Shown here: positions 6,280 to 11,297 of the stretch, in pieces | Position numbering within the stretch: the stretch's first letter is position 1 | Layout: each line of letters starts with the position of its first letter | NCBI GenBank assembly: GCA_027083915.1 | Contig: JALWML010000506.1 | Coordinates: forward strand, 1 to 11,297 | DNA: 11,297 nt | From: Lysobacterales bacterium | GTDB taxonomy: Bacteria > Pseudomonadota > Gammaproteobacteria > Xanthomonadales > Marinicellaceae | Direction of reading: 5' to 3' | Notes under the pieces: generated by a model | Told to the model about the DNA's origin: nothing | Databases searched by the model: none | What the model saw: only the letters and a program-made list of their open reading frames with translations | Program-made: the position numbers and the translations under genes

Positions 6280-7236
6280 ATGATAGTTGATAATAGCATA
6301 AAACTTTTTACTGGGAATGCAAACCCTTTACTCGCACAAAACATCGCCAAACACCTTGGTATTCCACTTGGAAAAGCCTATGTTGGCCGATTTAGCGATG
6401 GAGAAGTCGCTGTTGAAATTATTGATAATGTTCGCGGACAAGACATCTATATAATTCAACCAACATGCATACCAACTGCTGATAATTTCATGGAATTATT
6501 AGTCATGGTTGACGCAGTTAAACGCGCATCATGTAATTCGGTTACCGCTGTCATGCCTTATTTTGGCTATGCCAGACAAGACAGAAGGCCTCGGTCATCT
6601 CGCGTACCAATTACTGCAAAAGTAGCTGCCAAAATGATTGCAGCTGTAGGAACAGATCGGGTGTTAACTATTGACTTACATGCCGACCAAATACAAGGTT
6701 TTTTTGATATACCTGTGGACAATGTTTATGCATCACCACTGACACTAGCAGATATTTGGTGCCGCTATGATGCCTCAGATGTTGTCGTTGTTTCACCCGA
6801 TGTTGGTGGTGTTGTAAGGGCAAGAGCCATTGCGAAAAGAATTGGTGCGGATTTAGCTATTATCGATAAACGTCGACCGAAGGCCAATATGGCCACAGTG
6901 ATGAATATCATCGGTGAAATAGAAAATAAAACCTGTATCATCGTCGATGATATGATTGATACAGCAGGAACATTATGTGCCGCATCAGGCGCTTTAATTG
7001 AACGCGGAGCAAAAGAAGTAATCGCTTACTGTGTTCACCCAATATTATCGGGTAAAGCCATTGACAACATCAATGAATCTGCCTTAAAAGAAGTGGTTGT
7101 AACCGATACCATTCCTTTAAATGAAAATGCTAAAAAATGCAAAAAAGTTAGGCAGTTAGGTGTGGCAGAAATGCTTGCTGAAACAATAAGAAGGATTGCC
7201 AATAAAGAATCCGTCAGCGAAATGTACGTTGACTAA
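6280..7236 (+). CDS. prs: Ribose-phosphate pyrophosphokinase (PRPP synthetase)
   Basis: Starting at the ATG of 6280 the protein has 318 residues (E. coli 315). It makes phosphoribosyl pyrophosphate from ribose 5-phosphate and ATP for nucleotide, His, Trp and NAD synthesis. Motifs: IKLFTGNANPLLAQ at the start, VGRFSDGEVAVEI, MPYFGYARQDRRPRSSRVPI, TIDLHADQIQGFFD, VVVSPDVGGVVRARAIAKR, DKRRPKANMA, and the PRPP-binding loop VDDMIDTAGT (222-231). In-frame starts at TTG 6175 and ATG 6241 would add N-terminal residues that the family lacks. The former lies inside the terminator region and the latter is probably before the transcription start. A GAG with about 7-nt spacing is the only ribosome-binding hint at 6280. 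A terminator follows the stop directly. Confidence 0.96.
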   Translation: MIVDNSIKLFTGNANPLLAQNIAKHLGIPLGKAYVGRFSDGEVAVEIIDNVRGQDIYIIQPTCIPTADNFMELLVMVDAVKRASCNSVTAVMPYFGYARQDRRPRSSRVPITAKVAAKMIAAVGTDRVLTIDLHADQIQGFFDIPVDNVYASPLTLADIWCRYDASDVVVVSPDVGGVVRARAIAKRIGADLAIIDKRRPKANMATVMNIIGEIENKTCIIVDDMIDTAGTLCAASGALIERGAKEVIAYCVHPILSGKAIDNINESALKEVVVTDTIPLNENAKKCKKVRQLGVAEMLAETIRRIANKESVSEMYVD

Positions 7237-7237
7237 G

Positions 7238-7266
7238 TAAAATCTCAAATAAGAGATTTTATTTTT
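7238..7266 (+). terminator. Rho-independent terminator after prs
   Basis: TAAAATCTC (7238-7246) and GAGATTTTA (7253-7261) form a perfect 9-bp stem with loop AAATAA, followed at once by five Ts. It begins one base after the prs stop. The stem is AT-rich, so termination may be incomplete and some rplY transcription could come from prs. Confidence 0.75.
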
Positions 7267-7270
7267 AACC

Positions 7271-7340
7271 GCTCAACCTGGTCGCAAGGTAGGGCATATT
7301 TTACTACTCAAATAATTGAGTAAATTAACTAAAAAAGGAG
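7271..7340 (+). promoter_or_regulatory. Structured rplY leader with two hairpins and a strong ribosome-binding site
   Basis: Hairpin 1 covers 7271-7295. GCTC pairs with GGGC (one G-T pair), then comes an A-A mismatch, then ACCT pairs with AGGT around the loop GGTCGCA. Hairpin 2 (7305-7322) has TACTCAA and TTGAGTA arms with an ATAA loop. The ribosome-binding site AAGGAG (7335-7340) is 7 nt from the ATG. bL25 binds loop E of 5S rRNA, and autogenous control of rplY through its leader has been reported in E. coli. By eye, GCAAGGTAGGG in hairpin 1 resembles the GCGAGAGTAGGG strand of E. coli 5S loop E. I found no secure promoter for this leader. Confidence 0.45.
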
Positions 7341-7347
7341 ATAGCAG

Positions 7348-8001
7348 ATGGCTATTTTTAAAGTAAATGCAGAATTACGCGATGATTTAGGGAAAGGTGC
7401 GAGCCGCCGCCTACGTCGTGAAAACAGAATCCCAGGAATTATTTATGGTGCAGGAAAAGATCCTCGCGCTGTTAGTGTTGAACACCATAAAGTTCTAAAG
7501 TTTATTGAAGATGAAGCTTTTTTCACCAGTATCTTAGAATTAAGTGCTGATGGTGGCAAACGTCAAAAAGTAGTATTAAGAGACATGCAACGCCACCCTT
7601 CTAAGCCAATTATTATGCACATGGATTTCCAACGCATTAGTGATAATGAAGAGTTACACATGAACATTCCGTTACACTTCTTGAATGAAGATGATTCTCC
7701 TGCAGCAAAAACAGCTGGAATAATCATTGCTCATCAAATAACTGAAGTTGAAGTGGCTTGTTTGCCTGCTGATTTACCTGAGTTTATCGAAATTGATATT
7801 GCGGAGTTTAAGGAAGGTGACATCGTTAGATTAAGTGACATTAAATTACCTAAGGGCGTTTCATTAACAGCCTTTAGTCATGGTGATGAAGCTGATCATG
7901 ATGAAGTTGTTATATCCACAACTCACGTTGTTTCCGTTGCTACTGACTCAGAAGAAACTGAAGAAGTTGCTGAAGAAACTGAAGAAAAAACTGAAGATTA
8001 A
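7348..8001 (+). CDS. rplY: Large-subunit ribosomal protein bL25, long (CTC/TL5) form
   Basis: This 217-residue protein has the 5S rRNA-binding bL25 domain first (about 1-92: LRDDLGKGASRRLRRENRIPGIIYG, given here as LRDDLGKGASRRLRR and NRIPGIIYG, and the VVLRDMQRHPSKPIIMHMDF region). The beta-rich CTC/TL5 C-terminal domain follows (about 95-190, including VEVACLPADLPEFIEIDI and KLPKGVSL). An acidic Glu/Thr tail ends it. E. coli has only the first domain (94 residues), while Pseudomonas and many other gammaproteobacteria have the long form, so the length is normal. It sits in the central protuberance of the 50S subunit. It lies between its own leader and a strong terminator, followed by pth as in many relatives. 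Confidence 0.96.
   Translation: MAIFKVNAELRDDLGKGASRRLRRENRIPGIIYGAGKDPRAVSVEHHKVLKFIEDEAFFTSILELSADGGKRQKVVLRDMQRHPSKPIIMHMDFQRISDNEELHMNIPLHFLNEDDSPAAKTAGIIIAHQITEVEVACLPADLPEFIEIDIAEFKEGDIVRLSDIKLPKGVSLTAFSHGDEADHDEVVISTTHVVSVATDSEETEEVAEETEEKTED
7951..7992 (+). repeat. Two 21-nt in-frame tandem units in the rplY tail
   Basis: Units 7951-7971 and 7972-7992 encode EETEEVA and EETEEKT, and share their first 15 bases exactly. The unit length is a multiple of three, so copy-number change would lengthen or shorten the acidic tail without a frameshift. Acidic tails on long bL25 proteins are common and variable. Confidence 0.6.
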
Positions 8002-8024
8002 TTCAGATTTTTTCTTAAGAACTA

Positions 8025-8053
8025 AAAAAAGCCTCATTTAGTGAGGCTTTTTT
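8025..8053 (+). terminator. Strong rho-independent terminator after rplY
   Basis: AAAAAAGCCTCA (8025-8036) pairs with TGAGGCTTTTTT (8042-8053) around the loop TTTAG. The GC-rich core is 6 bp, and the A-tract and T-tract make the structure symmetric, so it could stop transcription from either side. It ends 14 nt before pth, so pth needs its own promoter or readthrough. Confidence 0.9.
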
Positions 8054-8061
8054 GATAAAAT
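8053..8061 (+). promoter_or_regulatory. Extended -10 promoter giving an apparently leaderless pth transcript
   Basis: TGATAAAAT combines a TG extension with TAAAAT (8056-8061, 5/6). Transcription from it would begin near 8068, the A of the pth ATG. No Shine-Dalgarno lies within the normal distance; GAGG at 8043-8046 is about 21 nt away and inside the terminator stem. The -35 position falls in the terminator stem and is poor. Confidence 0.45.
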
Positions 8062-8067
8062 CAATTC

Positions 8068-8646
8068 ATGAAACCTATTAAACTCATCGTCGGCCTTGGT
8101 AATCCTGGTCAAAAATACGCACAAACACGTCATAACGTTGGCTTTATGTTTATTGATGCTCTTGCAGAGAAGTACAATATAACACTTAAAGAGATCAACA
8201 AGTTTTATGGACTTGCTAGTAAAGAAAATTTATTTGGTCATTCTGTGTGGTTATTAAAACCTCAAACATACATGAATTTATCTGGAAAATCAGTTGCTAG
8301 CATACTTAATTTTTATAAATTTGACATTGATGAAACACTTGTTATATACGACGAGTTAGATTTACCTGTTGGCACGGCTAAACTGAAAAAAGGTGGTGGT
8401 CATGGCGGTCATAATGGACTACGAGATATCATTACTGCTACAGGCTCAAAAGAATTTTATCGATTAAGACTTGGAATTGGTCATCCCGGCGATAGAAACA
8501 AAGTGGTTTCTTGGGTGTTGAATCGACCCACACCTGATGAGGAAATCAGCATAGCTCGATGCATTGACAAAGGACTATCTGTTTTACCTGATTTATTGGA
8601 TGGAAAACTAGAAAAAGCCATGAAGGATTTACACACAAAGGGTTAA
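8068..8646 (+). CDS. pth: Peptidyl-tRNA hydrolase
   Basis: The 192-residue enzyme (E. coli 194) cleaves peptidyl-tRNAs that drop off ribosomes, freeing tRNA and peptide, and is essential in most bacteria. Residues known to be important are present: N12 in LIVGLGNPGQKY, catalytic H22 in TRHNVGF, N70 in KPQTYMNLSG, D95 in IYDELDLP, and N116 in GGGHGGHNGLRD. The C-terminal VVSWVLNRPTPDE and the lid helices are also present. The start is fixed by KLIVGLGNPG two residues in. It follows rplY, as in many gammaproteobacteria, but ychF, its usual downstream partner, is missing. Its stop overlaps the stop of the convergent gene in the four bases 8643-8646. Confidence 0.97.
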   Translation: MKPIKLIVGLGNPGQKYAQTRHNVGFMFIDALAEKYNITLKEINKFYGLASKENLFGHSVWLLKPQTYMNLSGKSVASILNFYKFDIDETLVIYDELDLPVGTAKLKKGGGHGGHNGLRDIITATGSKEFYRLRLGIGHPGDRNKVVSWVLNRPTPDEEISIARCIDKGLSVLPDLLDGKLEKAMKDLHTKG

Positions 8647-9698
8647 TCCAGTTTATTCTCTACCAATTTCAACAAACCCATTATTCCACCCTGCATGCTA
8701 TAAACATCGTATCCTAAAGTTGCTAACAAGAAAGCAGCTGACGCGCATCTCATTCCAGTATTTGAGCAGGTAATAACAGGTTTAGATTTATCCAACTTAG
8801 CTTCGCATTGTTCTCTTAATCTATCCACAGGAATATGTACACTACCCTCAAATCCAAGATTTTCAAACTCTTCTTGCTCCCTAACATCCAACAAAGTAGC
8901 ACCATCAAGCATCATCTCAAAAGATGCATCGGTTGTTAACCACCTAACGACATGACTTTTAAGTAAGGATGAAAATTTTTCACCAACTAATCTCATCAAT
9001 AATCCATCTGTCATCATTCGAACCGATGCGGTACGAGGTTCTTGACTCACTAACGCATGCTCTCCAAATAAGGATCCTTTTCCCAAGGTGGCGACCATTA
9101 CCTCGCCTTCTGCTTTACATTTAAAAACTTCTACAGCACCTTCTACGATTATATAACAATAGTCACCCGAATCGCCTTCGGTAATAATCTCATCTCCAAG
9201 AGAAACAGCCATGGGTTCTAAATTTTTGAATATCTGATCAACATGCCCACGAGGCAACATTTGTACCGCATTTGAATTTAACAAACCCACAACCCACTCA
9301 TAAGATTGATGACCTTTTAAGGAAGAACTATCATCAGACTGTCTAAACAAATCATTCCACACCATAAAATGGTCTAAAAAGACATTATTAATCATCATGA
9401 TTTTTGCGGATGAAGACTTAACTTCTGAGGCTAATTTTTTACTGGTATTAACATCACCAATTGGATAATAAGATTGCAATGATGTGTCTTTAACAACTTT
9501 AACCCGTCCCGTGGGATAACGAATCTCAACAGCACCCTGGATAACATACTTGGCAAAAATCTTGTTATCATCCAGTTTAAAGATACTTTCGCCCTTTTCA
9601 AATTGATGAACCTCAAATTGATTCAGCAATATGGGTAAGAACTTTTCCTCCATTTTATTGAAAGGATAATATTTTTTTAATTCTTCTACTGTTATCAT
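8643..9698 (-). CDS. Cyclic-nucleotide-binding (two CAP_ED-like) and rhodanese fusion protein
   Basis: This 351-residue protein appears soluble and has three parts. Residues 20-105 look like a degenerate cyclic-nucleotide-binding fold without the FGE/RTA phosphate cassette. Residues 145-250 form a clear cyclic-nucleotide domain: GDEIITEGDSGDYCYIIVEG, then FGE (211-213) and PRTASV with R222, which would hold the cyclic phosphate. Residues 258-350 are a rhodanese domain with LLDVRE (D271), the active cysteine C311 in CSNTGMR, and a C-terminal GYDVYSMQGGI. Inference: a cyclic nucleotide controls a sulfur-transfer, phosphatase or sensing activity. The loop C311-R317 is one residue longer than the usual rhodanese CxxxxR. 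There is no clear ribosome-binding site before the ATG. It lies 74 nt after the permease gene and may share its transcript. Related fusions are known, but I cannot assign a gene name. Confidence 0.85.
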   Translation of the reverse strand: MITVEELKKYYPFNKMEEKFLPILLNQFEVHQFEKGESIFKLDDNKIFAKYVIQGAVEIRYPTGRVKVVKDTSLQSYYPIGDVNTSKKLASEVKSSSAKIMMINNVFLDHFMVWNDLFRQSDDSSSLKGHQSYEWVVGLLNSNAVQMLPRGHVDQIFKNLEPMAVSLGDEIITEGDSGDYCYIIVEGAVEVFKCKAEGEVMVATLGKGSLFGEHALVSQEPRTASVRMMTDGLLMRLVGEKFSSLLKSHVVRWLTTDASFEMMLDGATLLDVREQEEFENLGFEGSVHIPVDRLREQCEAKLDKSKPVITCSNTGMRCASAAFLLATLGYDVYSMQGGIMGLLKLVENKLD

Positions 9699-9772
9699 TT
9701 TTCTATATTATTCACTCTAAGCAACATAACCATAACACACTACTATTTGTTAATAAAGAATTAAACTATTCT

Positions 9773-11297
9773 TCATGTTTTATCGAATCTAAAAGTTCCT
9801 TTTTTCAATGAAACAATCAACAAAATAACGACTGGAATCCCTATTATTGCACTACCTAAGAAAAAATGGCTAAATCCATATTTGTCAATAAAAGCTCCCG
9901 AAAATCCACCCAATATTTTTGGGAATAATGTCATAACAGAACTAAATATAGCATACTGAACAGCTGTATATGATCGGTTAACCAGTAAAGATAAAAAGCC
10001 AATAAAAGCTGCCATTGCCATTCCTGCAGACAAATTATCTGCTGAAATCAGCACGACCAAAAACAATATACTTTTTCCAGTCTCTGCCATATACATAAAT
10101 AATAAATTTGTAACTGATGACAAAATAGCCCCAATTAACATAATGCGTATGACACCATACTTAACAACCAAATAGCCACCTAACAAGCCACCAGATAGAG
10201 TCATAATCAAGCCAAATGTTTTAACTATATTCGCAATTTCATCTAATTCAAATCCCATGTGCTGATAAAACAAATTTGCACTAACTCCCATAACAATATC
10301 AGAAATTCGATACATTGAGATTATACCGACAATTATCCATAAGTTTTTTTTGTGGCGCAAATAAAGATTACTAAACGGTTTTATATAAACATCCTCAATC
10401 ATTGCTTTATTTACAAAATTTAATTTATATACTATTTTACCAACTATTATCGAGAGAGATATTGCGGTGATAAGCCTTAGTAAGGTAAACATATTTTCCC
10501 AAATTGTAAGATGTGAGCTAATTTTCAAAACATAATTTATAAAAGATTCTTTAAATATATCTGTCAATTGATAGCTCACTATAAAGCTCATAACAACCAA
10601 GATAAATACCAACAAAACTGCTAGATAATCATTTTTTGAATGAATAATATTTTCTTCAGGTCTGCTCGGTTCTTTTATATATAATGTTGTAACAACACCA
10701 GTCATCATGAAAAACGCCATAATTAAGTAACTGTACTTCCAAGCGTTATAGTTATAAAAATCAATACTCGCTCCAAAATAATGGGCTAAATATAATGTAC
10801 CAGCACCTGAGACTATCATTCCAATTCTATACCCAATTATATAAAGCGATGAAAGTATTGCTATATTTTTTTTATCTGATGCTTCTATTCTCCAAGCATC
10901 AATTAAAATATCCTGTGTCGCCGAGGACAAACCTAACAATACAGCAGCAAAAGCCATCACTATTAGTTGAGTTTCACCCAAAGCAGGATCAATAAATGCC
11001 ATCCAAATAATAGCAGTAATTATCAACCCTTGTGTAAAAAGTAACCACCCTCTTCTTTGACCAAATTTTTTTGATAGATAAAAAATCGGCATTGAATCCA
11101 CTAATGGGGACCATAAAAACTTGAAAGAATAACCCAATGCAGCCCAACTAAATATAGTTATTGATGATTTCTCGATACCAATTTGATCTAACCAAAGTGA
11201 AAGTGATGAAAAAATTAAATACAGCGGAATGCCAGCAGAGAAACCTAACAAGGTCATGTGTGCAAATTTTTTATCAAAAATATATTTAATATTATTC
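9773..11297 (-). CDS. ampG: AmpG-family muropeptide permease (MFS), 5' end cut by the window edge
   Basis: The frame is open from the TGA at 9773-9775 to the right edge. An ATG at 11257 exists, but codons upstream read KYIFDKKFAHMTLLGFSAGIP. That places this Met inside the usual short cytoplasmic N-terminus of AmpG, so the true start is probably outside the window. About 12-14 hydrophobic segments are visible. Family signatures: LLGFSAGIPLYL, KFLWSPLVD, QRRGWLLFTQ, SATQDILIDAWRIE, GYRIGMIVSGAG, ADNLSAGMAMAAFIGFLS, and VQYAIFSS before the C-terminal segments. AmpG imports anhydromuropeptides from the periplasm for cell-wall recycling. Substrate is inferred from family only, and divergent members may carry other cargo. 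The gene looks even more AT-rich than its neighbours. The 74 bp after it show no clear terminator. Confidence 0.88.
   Translation of the reverse strand, partial: NNIKYIFDKKFAHMTLLGFSAGIPLYLIFSSLSLWLDQIGIEKSSITIFSWAALGYSFKFLWSPLVDSMPIFYLSKKFGQRRGWLLFTQGLIITAIIWMAFIDPALGETQLIVMAFAAVLLGLSSATQDILIDAWRIEASDKKNIAILSSLYIIGYRIGMIVSGAGTLYLAHYFGASIDFYNYNAWKYSYLIMAFFMMTGVVTTLYIKEPSRPEENIIHSKNDYLAVLLVFILVVMSFIVSYQLTDIFKESFINYVLKISSHLTIWENMFTLLRLITAISLSIIVGKIVYKLNFVNKAMIEDVYIKPFSNLYLRHKKNLWIIVGIISMYRISDIVMGVSANLFYQHMGFELDEIANIVKTFGLIMTLSGGLLGGYLVVKYGVIRIMLIGAILSSVTNLLFMYMAETGKSILFLVVLISADNLSAGMAMAAFIGFLSLLVNRSYTAVQYAIFSSVMTLFPKILGGFSGAFIDKYGFSHFFLGSAIIGIPVVILLIVSLKKGTFRFDKT

Noticed and set aside
7951..7992. 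rplY tail repeat as a phase-variable switch
   Set aside because: The unit is 21 nt, so changes keep the frame, and only two imperfect copies exist; it is an ordinary acidic tail.
1..11297. CRISPR array, defence system, toxin-antitoxin pair or novel multi-gene cluster
   Set aside because: No spaced repeats, no paired small genes and no clusters of unknown genes; nearly all the coding sequence is assigned to known families.

Overview
This window reads as conserved housekeeping DNA from a low-GC gammaproteobacterium. The evidence is gene order. One block is aroQ-accB-accC-prmA-(zinc-ribbon/DUF3426 gene)-fis-purH. The other is lolB-ispE-tRNA-Gln-prs-rplY-pth. Both are hallmarks of Gammaproteobacteria, and the proteins read as close relatives of the E. 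coli and Pseudomonas versions. The base composition is clearly AT-rich, and intergenic gaps are short. A small-genome lineage such as the SUP05/Thioglobus sulfur oxidisers would fit, but that placement is an inference and nothing here proves it.

Layout. From about 4414 leftward, on the minus strand, runs a tight operon: dehydroquinase (aroQ), the biotin carrier and biotin carboxylase of acetyl-CoA carboxylase (accB, accC), the L11 methyltransferase (prmA), a membrane zinc-ribbon protein of unknown role, and the nucleoid protein Fis. It ends at the first 41 codons of purH, which is cut by the left edge and probably has its own promoter. Junctions are 1-nt overlaps or gaps of 5 to 20 nt, so translation is probably coupled. 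A 253-bp divergent gap holds promoters, a hairpin and a palindrome. To its right, on the plus strand, lie lolB, ispE, a tRNA-Gln with its own stable-RNA-type promoter, prs, rplY and pth, separated by three recognisable hairpin terminators. From 8643 to the right edge two minus-strand genes converge on pth: a cyclic-nucleotide-binding/rhodanese fusion protein, and an AmpG-family muropeptide permease whose reading frame runs off the window.

Function. The left operon joins fatty-acid precursor supply, a shikimate-pathway step, ribosomal protein modification and Fis, all growth-related. The right block joins outer-membrane lipoprotein insertion (LolB), isoprenoid synthesis (IspE), PRPP supply (Prs), a 5S rRNA-binding ribosomal protein (bL25) and rescue of peptidyl-tRNA (Pth). 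The two genes at the far right are the least standard part. The fusion protein is probably a cyclic-nucleotide-gated sulfurtransferase or sensor.

I do not see a new multi-gene system, a mobile element, a CRISPR array or a defence island. The points most worth checking are small ones: a seven-residue rhodanese active-site loop, a two-hairpin leader before rplY that may be an L25 autoregulatory site, an apparently leaderless pth transcript, the missing dusB upstream of fis, and a structured 5' leader directly before aroQ.
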